Positions 1-6,217 of a DNA stretch of 9,166 nucleotides are shown piece by piece. A program made the position numbers and the translations under genes. Below the pieces are notes generated by a model that made no database searches, was not told the DNA's origin, and was given only the letters and a program-made list of their open reading frames with translations. Source of the stretch: an uncultured Lachnospiraceae bacterium (GTDB lineage Bacteria > Bacillota > Clostridia > Lachnospirales > Lachnospiraceae); contig USSP01000058.1 of NCBI GenBank assembly GCA_900557385.1, positions 1 to 9,166 on the forward strand, read 5' to 3'. Every line of letters begins with the position of its first letter. The stretch's first letter is position 1.

Positions 1-2
1 CC

Positions 3-617
3 TCCGATGTTCCTTCCATTGCGTTATCTGCCACCAGCAGCTATTTTAGTAAATCCCTTCCTTTCGCAGGAAAACTGGGATGGTTTGGCAAGCTGTTTTT
101 ATCCTATGGATTTTTGGCATACCTGGCAGTGGTCATTGCGTTGGTAGCTTCTTATGTACTGAATCATACCCGTGTGGGTCTGCATCTGAGAGCCGTTGGC
201 GAAAGCCCCAATACTGCAGATGCAGCCGGTATCAGTGTCACAGCATACAAATACGTGGCAACCTGCGTGGGCTGTATGATTGCCGGACTGGGCGGTCTGT
301 ACTATGTCATGGATTATGCTTGCGGAGTATGGTCCAATGATGCCTTTGGCGATCGCGGCTGGCTTGCAATAGCACTTGTTATTTTTACAATATGGCGTCC
401 GAATTTAAGCGTTCTTGCTTCCTTCCTGTTCGGCGGATTGTATATTCTTTATCTGTATATCCCCACAGGTATGGATCACATGGAATATCAGGAACTTTAT
501 AAAATGATTCCCTATGTCGTAACCCTGGTGGTTCTGGTTGTGACCAGTATGCGAAGTAAGAGAGAGAATCAGCCTCCGGCAAGTCTGGGACTGGCGTACT
601 TTAGAGAAGAGCGATAG
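3..617 (+). CDS. ABC transporter permease, BMP/nucleoside uptake type (3' part; 5' end outside window)
   Basis: This is the C-terminal 204 residues of an integral membrane permease of the branched-chain amino acid/sugar permease fold (BPD_transp_2; COG1079, the YufQ/NupQ-like second permease of BMP-family transporters). The frame is open to the left edge, so the start is lost; family members are usually about 300-320 residues. What I see: a hydrophobic helix (FLAYLAVVIALVASYVL), then the family's cytoplasmic loop GLHLRAVGESPNTADAAGI, and further hydrophobic segments around GCMIAGLGGLYYV, WLAIALVIF, SVLASFLFGGLYILYLYI and IPYVVTLVVLVVTS. The C-terminus PASLGLAYFREER is typical of clostridial members. 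Known relatives import purine or other nucleosides together with a BMP/PnrA lipoprotein, an ATPase and a sister permease, which would lie upstream. The substrate is inferred from family only. It ends 3 bp before nth, so it is probably the first visible gene of the operon. Confidence 0.88.
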   Translation, partial: SDVPSIALSATSSYFSKSLPFAGKLGWFGKLFLSYGFLAYLAVVIALVASYVLNHTRVGLHLRAVGESPNTADAAGISVTAYKYVATCVGCMIAGLGGLYYVMDYACGVWSNDAFGDRGWLAIALVIFTIWRPNLSVLASFLFGGLYILYLYIPTGMDHMEYQELYKMIPYVVTLVVLVVTSMRSKRENQPPASLGLAYFREER

Positions 618-620
618 AAC

Positions 621-1256
621 ATGACTAAGAAACAACGTGCCCTCGAAATCATCGAAAGGCTGAAAAAAGAATACCCGGATGCATCCTGTACCCTGGACTA
701 CAATGAAGCCTGGAAGCTTTTGGTCAGCGTGCGTCTGGCGGCACAGTGCACCGATGCCAGAGTGAATGTGGTGGTACAGGATTTGTATGCGAAGTTTCCA
801 AATGTAGAGGCTTTGGCTAATGCCCCGGTAGAGGAAATCGAGGCGATTGTAAAACCCTGCGGTCTGGGACATTCCAAAGCACGGGACATCAGTGCCTGTA
901 TGAAAATGCTTCAGGAGAAATACAATGGAAACGTGCCGGATAATTTTGAACAGTTGCTGGAACTTCCCGGTGTAGGAAGAAAAAGCGCCAACCTCATCAT
1001 GGGAGATGTCTTTGGTAAACCGGCGATTGTGACGGATACCCATTGTATCCGCCTCACCAACCGTATGGGGCTGGTGGACGGCATTAAGGAGCCGAAAAAA
1101 GTAGAAATGGAACTCTGGAAACTGATTCCTCCGGAGGAGGGCAGTGATTTCTGCCATCGTCTGGTGGAGCATGGCAGAGCCGTATGTACAGCACGGACCA
1201 AGCCCTATTGTGACAGATGCTGTGTGGCAGATGTGTGCAAAAAGGTGGGCGTTTAA
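621..1256 (+). CDS. nth: Endonuclease III (DNA glycosylase/AP lyase)
   Basis: Bifunctional base-excision repair enzyme that removes oxidised pyrimidines and cleaves the abasic site by beta-elimination. The 211-residue length is normal for the family. The helix-hairpin-helix is at residues 114-123 (LELPGVGRKS), with the expected catalytic Lys121, and the catalytic Asp139 lies in TDTH. The N-terminal LAAQCTDARVN (about 40-50) matches the family's LSAQxTD motif. A C-terminal [4Fe-4S] motif is present with Cys189, Cys197, Cys200 and Cys206. Its first spacing is C-X7-C rather than the C-X6-C of E. coli Nth, and there is an extra Cys201. The ATG at 621 is 3 bp after the stop of the permease gene and only a weak AGAG-type site precedes it, so translation may depend on coupling. 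It is a housekeeping repair gene sitting between transport and amino-acid metabolism genes, with no obvious functional link to either. Confidence 0.95.
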   Translation: MTKKQRALEIIERLKKEYPDASCTLDYNEAWKLLVSVRLAAQCTDARVNVVVQDLYAKFPNVEALANAPVEEIEAIVKPCGLGHSKARDISACMKMLQEKYNGNVPDNFEQLLELPGVGRKSANLIMGDVFGKPAIVTDTHCIRLTNRMGLVDGIKEPKKVEMELWKLIPPEEGSDFCHRLVEHGRAVCTARTKPYCDRCCVADVCKKVGV

Positions 1257-1278
1257 AAAGGGGAGTTTTCCCAAGAAT

Positions 1279-1282
1279 GGAG
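1279..1282 (+). promoter_or_regulatory. Ribosome binding site deciding the iorA start
   Basis: GGAG lies 6 nt before the ATG at 1289. The alternative in-frame ATG at 1277 has a stronger AAGGGGAG (1258-1265) but at 11 nt. The 1289 start gives the family's normal N-terminus (a few residues, then MLGNEAIARGAYEAG), so I prefer it, though 1277 remains possible. Confidence 0.55.
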
Positions 1283-1288
1283 AATATT

Positions 1289-3034
1289 ATGTCAGAAAAG
1301 AAAATCATGTTGGGCAATGAAGCGATTGCCCGGGGTGCCTATGAGGCAGGCGTGAAAGTGTCTGCTGCCTATCCCGGCACACCCAGTACGGAAATCAGTG
1401 AGAGTATTGTAAAGTATAAGGATGTGATTTATGCCGAATGGTCACCCAATGAAAAGGTGGCAACGGAAGTGGCAATCGGGGCATCCATCAGCGGTGTCCG
1501 GGCGATGTGCTCCATGAAGCATGTGGGCGTCAATGTGGCAAGCGACCCTCTTTATACCATTTCCTATGGTGGTGTAAACGGTGGTCTGGTTCTGGTAGCA
1601 GCGGATGATCCGGGACTTTACAGTTCCCAGAATGAGCAGGATACCCGGTGCGTGGCGAGAGCAGCCCAGGTTCCGGTTCTGGAGCCGTCCGATTCCCAGG
1701 AAGCCAAGGATATGATGAAACTGGCGTTTGAATTGAGTGAAAAATATGATACCCCCATGATTCTCCGCACAACCACCCGTCTGTCCCATTCCCAGGGACC
1801 GGTTACCTTGGAAGAGCGCGTGGAGATCGAGGATAAGCCTTATGAGCGCAATCCGGCGAAATTTGTCATGATGCCCGGTAATGCCAAGGGCAGACATGTT
1901 TATGTAGAGAAACGGTTGAAGCAGATGGCAGAGGATGCCTGCACCATGTCCATCAACCGTGCAGAATATGGCGATACCTCCATTGGCTTCATCGCCAGCG
2001 GTATTGCTTATCAGTATGTGAAGGAAGTATTCCCCAATGCTTCCGTTTTGAAGCTGGGACTGGTTCACCCCCTGCCCCGGAAGCTGATTGAAGAATTTGC
2101 CTCCAAGGTTGACCGCCTCATTGTTTTCGAGGAGCTGGAGCCGGTTTATGAGGAGCAGATTAAATCCTGGGGTATTCAATGTGAAGGGAAAGAACTGTTC
2201 ACCCTGCAGGGCGAGTACAGTGCCAATATGCTGCGGGAAGTTCTCTTAAAGGAAAAAGTGGAGACAAAGGCACCTGCCCAGGTTCCTGCCAGACCGCCGA
2301 TCCTTTGCCCCGGCTGTCCGCACCGCAGTACCTATTATGTGCTGAAAAAACTGGGAATCCATGCGGCAGGAGATATCGGATGCTATACTTTGGGCGCTGT
2401 GGCACCCTTAAATGTAGTAGATACCACCGTTTGTATGGGAGCAAGCATTTCCACTCTGCACGGCATGGAGAAGGCAAAAGGAAAGGATTACATAAAGAAC
2501 TGGGTAGCAGTCATTGGAGATTCCACCTTTATGCATACCGGTGTGAACTCTCTGATGAATATGGTTTATAACCAGGCAACCGGCACCGTCCTGATTCTGG
2601 ACAATTCCACTACCGGTATGACAGGACATCAGGATCATGCAGCTACCGGAAAAACACTCCAGGGAGACATTGTTCCCGCTATCAGTATTTACAAGCTTTG
2701 TAAAGCCATGGGAATTGAAAATGTGGTAGAAGTGAATGCATTTGATACCGCAGCATTGGAAAAGACCATCAAAGAAGAAGTGGCAAGGGATGCAGTTTCC
2801 GTTGTAATTGTCTGCGCACCCTGTGCACTGTTAAAGGGACAGGTATTCCCCAACAAGTGTGTGGCACTGCCTGAGAAATGTAAGAAATGTGGTGCCTGCC
2901 TGAAACCTGGCTGTCCGGCACTGACAAAGAATGCAGACGGCACGATTTCCATTGATGAGACCATGTGTAATGGCTGCGGATTGTGCAGACAGTTGTGTAA
3001 GTTTGAAGCAATTCAGGAGGTGGCAAAGGCATGA
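1289..3034 (+). CDS. iorA: Indolepyruvate:ferredoxin oxidoreductase, alpha subunit
   Basis: Catalytic large subunit of a cytoplasmic TPP-dependent enzyme that converts aryl-pyruvates (indole-, phenyl-, 4-hydroxyphenylpyruvate) plus CoA into arylacetyl-CoA, CO2 and reduced ferredoxin. It has 581 residues, a normal family length. Domain order: the pyrimidine-binding domain at the N-terminus (GNEAIARGAYEAG 9-21, AAYPGTPSTEI 26-36, and Glu60 in EKVATEVAIGAS, the expected TPP-activating Glu); a middle transketolase-C-like domain (about 230-320); and the TPP/pyrophosphate domain (CPGCPHR 340-346, GDIGCYTLG 361-369, GDS 410-412 with Asn439 closing the TPP motif). Two C-terminal ferredoxin-type clusters follow: Cys531/534/537/542 (C-X2-C-X2-C-X4-CP) and Cys560/563/566/570. 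The second ends in CK rather than the usual CP. It overlaps iorB by 4 bp, as expected for a heterodimer. Other 2-oxoacid:ferredoxin oxidoreductases are less likely because of the fused alpha-beta-ferredoxin arrangement. Confidence 0.95.
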   Translation: MSEKKIMLGNEAIARGAYEAGVKVSAAYPGTPSTEISESIVKYKDVIYAEWSPNEKVATEVAIGASISGVRAMCSMKHVGVNVASDPLYTISYGGVNGGLVLVAADDPGLYSSQNEQDTRCVARAAQVPVLEPSDSQEAKDMMKLAFELSEKYDTPMILRTTTRLSHSQGPVTLEERVEIEDKPYERNPAKFVMMPGNAKGRHVYVEKRLKQMAEDACTMSINRAEYGDTSIGFIASGIAYQYVKEVFPNASVLKLGLVHPLPRKLIEEFASKVDRLIVFEELEPVYEEQIKSWGIQCEGKELFTLQGEYSANMLREVLLKEKVETKAPAQVPARPPILCPGCPHRSTYYVLKKLGIHAAGDIGCYTLGAVAPLNVVDTTVCMGASISTLHGMEKAKGKDYIKNWVAVIGDSTFMHTGVNSLMNMVYNQATGTVLILDNSTTGMTGHQDHAATGKTLQGDIVPAISIYKLCKAMGIENVVEVNAFDTAALEKTIKEEVARDAVSVVIVCAPCALLKGQVFPNKCVALPEKCKKCGACLKPGCPALTKNADGTISIDETMCNGCGLCRQLCKFEAIQEVAKA

Positions 3035-3597
3035 CCAAAAATATTATGATCGTAGGTGTAGGCGGACAGGGAACGCTGCTTACCAGCCGTATTTTGGGTG
3101 GCATCATGGTGGATGCCGGATATGAAGTAAAGCTTTCTGAGGTACACGGAATGGCACAGCGCGGCGGAAGTGTAGTAACCTTCGTGCGCTATGGCGATAC
3201 GGTGGCAGAGCCCATCGTAGAGGAAGGGCAGGCAGATGTCCTGATTGCTTTTGAACGATTAGAAGCCTTGCGTTATGCACATTTCCTGAAAAAAGACGGT
3301 GTACTGATTGTCAATGACCAGCGCATCGATCCGATTACCGTAGTGACGGGAGCGGCACAGTATCCGGAGCATATCCTGGAGCAGCTGGAGAAAGAATATA
3401 CCGTGTATTCTATCAATGCACAGGAAAAAGCGTTGGAATTGGGAAATTCCCGTGTGTTTAATATTATTGTGCTTGGTATGGCTGCCAGACACATGGATTT
3501 CGACAGAGAAGAGTGGTTAAGGGTAATTGAGAAGACCGTACCGCCTAAGACTGTGGAAATCAACAAGAAGGCATTTTTGTTGGGTTACGAAAATTAA
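3031..3597 (+). CDS. iorB: Indolepyruvate:ferredoxin oxidoreductase, beta subunit
   Basis: Small subunit (188 residues) of the IorAB enzyme, with the gamma-type domain of pyruvate/2-ketoisovalerate oxidoreductases. The sequence shows the Gly-rich CoA/nucleotide-fold motif GVGGQGTLLTSRILG (9-23) and the family signature SEVHGMAQRGGSV (36-48), followed by QADVLIAFERLEALR. Its start overlaps the iorA stop as ATGA, with an AGGAGG 10 nt upstream inside iorA, so the two subunits are probably translated in a coupled, near-equimolar way. Length and motifs look complete, with no sign of damage. The pairing with iorA and the downstream paaK supports an aryl-pyruvate rather than a pyruvate substrate. 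That substrate call is inference from context, since the gamma domain is shared by the whole superfamily. Confidence 0.94.
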   Translation: MTKNIMIVGVGGQGTLLTSRILGGIMVDAGYEVKLSEVHGMAQRGGSVVTFVRYGDTVAEPIVEEGQADVLIAFERLEALRYAHFLKKDGVLIVNDQRIDPITVVTGAAQYPEHILEQLEKEYTVYSINAQEKALELGNSRVFNIIVLGMAARHMDFDREEWLRVIEKTVPPKTVEINKKAFLLGYEN

Positions 3598-3615
3598 AAC
3601 AAAATATAATAAATG

Positions 3616-3620
3616 GGGGA
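3616..3620 (+). promoter_or_regulatory. Ribosome binding site deciding the paaK start
   Basis: GGGGA lies 9 nt before the ATG at 3630. A TTG at 3621 is in frame but directly abuts this site, so it cannot be the start. Confidence 0.65.
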
Positions 3621-3629
3621 TTGCAAAGA

Positions 3630-4928
3630 ATGATTTGGAATGAAACCAAAGAATGTATGAGTCGGGATGAACTGCAGACACTGCAGAGCAAGCGATTGGT
3701 AAAAACCGTGGATATGGTCTACCACAATGTAGAGCATTACCGCAGGAAGATGCAGCAGATCGGTCTGGAGCCGGGAGATATCCGGGGAATCGAAGACTTA
3801 CATAAGCTGCCCTTTACCACCAAGGATGACTTGCGGAAAACCTACCCCTTTGGCATGTTTGCAAAGCCTAAGTCGGAGATTGTGCGCGTTCATGCCAGCA
3901 GTGGAACCACGGGAAAGGCTACTGTAGTGGGCTATACCCGGCGAGATATTGAAATCTGGAGCGAATGTGTGGCAAGAGCCATGACCATGGCAGGCATCAC
4001 CAAGGAAGATACCATCCAGGTTGCCTATGGCTATGGTTTATTTACCGGAGGTCTGGGAGCGCATTATGGTGCTGAGCATCTGGGAGCCCGGGTTGTACCT
4101 CAGTCCACCGGTAACACGAAAAAGCTGGTAACCATGATGCGGGACTTTGGCGTGACAGCCATTGCCTGCACCCCTTCCTATCTGTTACATATTGCAGAAA
4201 CCCTGGAAGAAATGGGATGGCTGGACGAAATTAAATTAAAAACAGCGATCTGCGGTGCAGAGCCATGGACGGAGAATATGCGGTCGCAGATGGAAAAGAA
4301 GCTGCATATCCACGCTCACGATATCTATGGACTTTCCGAGGTTATGGGACCCGGTGTGGCATGTGACTGCACTTTCCACAAAGGACTTCATGTGTTTGAA
4401 GATCATTTCCTGCCAGAGATCATTGATCCGGAAACCTTAGATCCATTAGGAGAGGATCAGACGGGCGAATTAGTATTTACCACGCTGACAAAGGAAGGAC
4501 TTCCACTGATCCGATATCGGACCAAGGATCTCACCAGCATCAATTATGCACCCTGTGAATGTGGACGAACCATGGCGAGAATCAGCCGTTTCAAAGGACG
4601 CTCTGATGATATGCTGATCATCCGTGGTGTTAATGTATTCCCTGGTCAGATCGAAGCCGCACTTCTGGAACTGTCCGGAACCACCCCCCACTATATGATG
4701 ATTGTGGATCGGGAAGGAACGCTGGATACTCTGGAAGTACAGGTGGAAGTAGAAGAACGTTTCTTCTCCGATGAAATCAGAGAACTGGAGAAGTTGAGCA
4801 GACAAATCGGTCATGTCATCCAGAATGCTATCGGACTGGCAGTGAAGGTGAAACTGGTGGAACCTAAGAGCATCGAACGCTCCATGGGGAAAGCCGTACA
4901 TGTAATCGACAAGCGCAAGCTGGTATAA
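3630..4928 (+). CDS. paaK: Phenylacetate-CoA ligase (AMP-forming arylacetate-CoA ligase)
   Basis: Adenylate-forming ligase: arylacetate + ATP + CoA to arylacetyl-CoA + AMP + PPi, in the cytoplasm. It has 432 residues, typical for PaaK. Motifs in order: the family N-terminus MIWNETKECMSRDEL; LPFTTKDDLRKTYPFGMF (60-77); the phosphate-binding loop HASSGTTGK (88-96); GYGLFTGGLG (134-143); GAEPWT (209-214); the adenylate motif YGLSE (233-237); YRTKD with Asp300 for ribose; the hinge region ISRFKGRSDDML (318-329); and near the C-terminus SMGKAVHVIDKR with the likely catalytic Lys421. Cys-rich pieces ACDC (244-247) and PCECG (308-312) are family features and may bind a metal. In this setting, next to iorAB and without ring-epoxidation (paaABC) genes, it probably recaptures arylacetates or interconverts them with the IorAB product rather than starting aerobic phenylacetate breakdown. 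The exact aryl substrate cannot be read from the sequence. Confidence 0.92.
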   Translation: MIWNETKECMSRDELQTLQSKRLVKTVDMVYHNVEHYRRKMQQIGLEPGDIRGIEDLHKLPFTTKDDLRKTYPFGMFAKPKSEIVRVHASSGTTGKATVVGYTRRDIEIWSECVARAMTMAGITKEDTIQVAYGYGLFTGGLGAHYGAEHLGARVVPQSTGNTKKLVTMMRDFGVTAIACTPSYLLHIAETLEEMGWLDEIKLKTAICGAEPWTENMRSQMEKKLHIHAHDIYGLSEVMGPGVACDCTFHKGLHVFEDHFLPEIIDPETLDPLGEDQTGELVFTTLTKEGLPLIRYRTKDLTSINYAPCECGRTMARISRFKGRSDDMLIIRGVNVFPGQIEAALLELSGTTPHYMMIVDREGTLDTLEVQVEVEERFFSDEIRELEKLSRQIGHVIQNAIGLAVKVKLVEPKSIERSMGKAVHVIDKRKLV

Positions 4929-4935
4929 GGAGGGG
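4928..4935 (+). promoter_or_regulatory. Strong ribosome binding site for the ACT gene
   Basis: AGGAGGGG starts on the last base of the paaK stop. Its AGGAGG core (4928-4933) is 7 nt from the ATG at 4941, which fixes that ATG as the start. A GTG at 4935 is part of the site itself and is not used. Confidence 0.75.
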
Positions 4936-4940
4936 TGACT

Positions 4941-5345
4941 ATGTTTACAAAACAGTTATCGGTTTTTCTGGAAAACAGAGAAGGACGCCTGGAAGAAGTG
5001 CTGGAAGCATTAAAGGAAAAGTCCATCAACATTATGTCCTTAAGTCTGGCAGATACCAGCGATTATGGGATGTTACGGATGATAGTCTCTGATCCGGAGG
5101 CTGGAAAAGAGGCATTAAAACAGCGGGAAATGTCAGCCATGCTTACCGATGTGCTGAGCGTGAAGCTGTCGCATCGGGCAGGCTGTCTTCAGGAATTGCT
5201 GGAAAAAATCTGTGCGGCAGGCATCAACATTGAATATATGTACACTGTCTCCGCAGCGGGAGATGATGCTCAGCTGATCATCAAGACTTCTGAACCGGAA
5301 AAAGCGGAGCAGATTCTGGAGAAAGCAGGCGTGGAAATCGGATGA
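4941..5345 (+). CDS. Stand-alone tandem ACT-domain protein
   Basis: A 134-residue protein made of two ACT domains and nothing else. Domain 1 covers about 3-66 (QLSVFLENREGRLEEVLEAL, then SINIMSLSLADTSDYGMLRMIV) and domain 2 about 70-130 (LSVKLSHRAGCLQELLEKI, then GINIEYMYTVSAAGDDAQLIIKT). Both show the beta-alpha-beta pattern with the Gly at the strand-helix turn (REGRL, RAGCL) where ACT domains usually bind amino acids. ACT domains are known as ligand-sensing modules. Stand-alone pairs of this type (COG4747-like) are often found beside paaK-type ligases, but I know of no established function. It has no DNA-binding or catalytic part, so I infer an allosteric partner for PaaK or IorAB that senses an aromatic amino acid or aryl acid. 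It lies 12 bp after paaK with a strong ribosome binding site and overlaps the next gene by 4 bp. Confidence 0.88.
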   Translation: MFTKQLSVFLENREGRLEEVLEALKEKSINIMSLSLADTSDYGMLRMIVSDPEAGKEALKQREMSAMLTDVLSVKLSHRAGCLQELLEKICAAGINIEYMYTVSAAGDDAQLIIKTSEPEKAEQILEKAGVEIG

Positions 5346-6145
5346 TCATCGATTTTCACACCCACGATTTCCCCGATGGGATCGCGGCGAAAAGCATTGC
5401 TTTATTACAGCAGCGTTCCGGCACGACGCCCTATACCGACGGAACATTCCAGGGACTTATGCATTCCATGGAGCAGGGTGGAATCGATGTTTCCATTCTC
5501 CTTCCAGTGGTGACGAAACCTCCCCAGTTTGATACGGTGAACCGGGTGGCTGCGGGATTGAATGAGAAACAGGGAGCCATCCGCTCTTTCGGTGGAATCC
5601 ATCCGGAGAATGACGATTACCGGGAAAAATTAAAGGAAATCAAAAGAATGGGTCTACCGGGGATTAAGCTGCATCCTGCCTACCAGGGAACCTATATGGA
5701 TGATATCCGCTATAAACGCATTGTGTCCTATGCACTGGAGCAGGATTTACTTGTGGTATTCCATGCAGGGGTGGATATCGGTCTGCCGGAGCCGGTGTAT
5801 ACAGACCCGGAACGAACACTGAATTTACTCCGGGATACCGGAGACGGCAACATCATTCTGGCGCATTTAGGGGGCTGGAAATGCTGGGATCAGGTAGAAG
5901 AGCTGTTGCTTGATCGGGAAGTGTATTTTGACACTGCTTTCGTGCAGGATTTTATGACCCAGGAGCAGTTTATGAGAATTGTCCGCGGACATGGAATCGA
6001 TAAGATTGTGTTCGGAACCGATTCCCCCTGGAGCGGACAAAAGGAAAGCGTGGAATGGATAGAAAGCCTTCCGTTTACGCCGGAAGAAAGAGAACAGATT
6101 TTTGCTGGAAATGCAAAGAGATTATTGAAAGATTTCATATCGTAA
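5342..6145 (+). CDS. Metal-dependent amidohydrolase (amidohydrolase 2 / ACMSD-like), substrate unknown
   Basis: A 267-residue cytoplasmic TIM-barrel metal enzyme of the amidohydrolase_2 family (COG2159-like). The expected metal ligands are visible: His6 and His8 in DFHTH, His141 in VVFHAG, His175 in ILAHLGG and Asp227 in VFGTDSPW. Other family pieces are GGIHPEN (84-90) and GIKLHPAYQG (107-116). The C-terminus IFAGNAKRLL matches the usual ending of the family. Known members are hydrolases or non-oxidative decarboxylases, so a reaction cannot be assigned. ATG at 5342 overlaps the stop of the ACT gene as ATGA and has only a weak GGA upstream, which points to translational coupling with the ACT protein. 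It is the last gene of the operon, followed by a hairpin terminator. Hydrolysis of an arylacetyl conjugate or decarboxylation of an aromatic acid would fit the neighbours, but that is inference. Confidence 0.85.
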   Translation: MIIDFHTHDFPDGIAAKSIALLQQRSGTTPYTDGTFQGLMHSMEQGGIDVSILLPVVTKPPQFDTVNRVAAGLNEKQGAIRSFGGIHPENDDYREKLKEIKRMGLPGIKLHPAYQGTYMDDIRYKRIVSYALEQDLLVVFHAGVDIGLPEPVYTDPERTLNLLRDTGDGNIILAHLGGWKCWDQVEELLLDREVYFDTAFVQDFMTQEQFMRIVRGHGIDKIVFGTDSPWSGQKESVEWIESLPFTPEEREQIFAGNAKRLLKDFIS

Positions 6146-6156
6146 GGAAAGATAGA

Positions 6157-6198
6157 AAAAGCCGTTTTCATCTGTGTTTTACAGAGAAAGCGGCTTTT
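6157..6198. terminator. Bidirectional intrinsic terminator between convergent operons
   Basis: The 13-nt arms at 6157-6169 and 6186-6198 pair fully (one G-U), then after a bulged A6170 the TCTGT/ACAGA arms (6171-6175 with 6181-6185) extend the hairpin around a 5-nt loop. A T4 run ends the plus strand and a T5 run follows CGGC on the minus strand. The hairpin sits 11 bp after the amidohydrolase stop and about 20 bp after the stop of the minus-strand permease. Confidence 0.85.
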
Positions 6199-6217
6199 AA
6201 AGTTAAAATCAAAAAAA

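Noticed and set aside
405..1274. 289-residue open frame on the minus strand opposite the permease and nth
   Set aside because: It is antisense to two clear genes with complete motifs, and its translation resembles no protein family and is rich in His, Cys and Phe as shadow frames are.
1442..2179. 245-residue open frame on the minus strand inside iorA
   Set aside because: It is antisense to the conserved IorA coding region and shows no recognisable domain.
3605..3610. Perfect TATAAT between iorB and paaK
   Set aside because: No -35 lies at 16-18 bp, and initiation about 7 bp downstream would fall within the paaK ribosome binding site. It is most likely chance in an AT-rich 32-bp gap.
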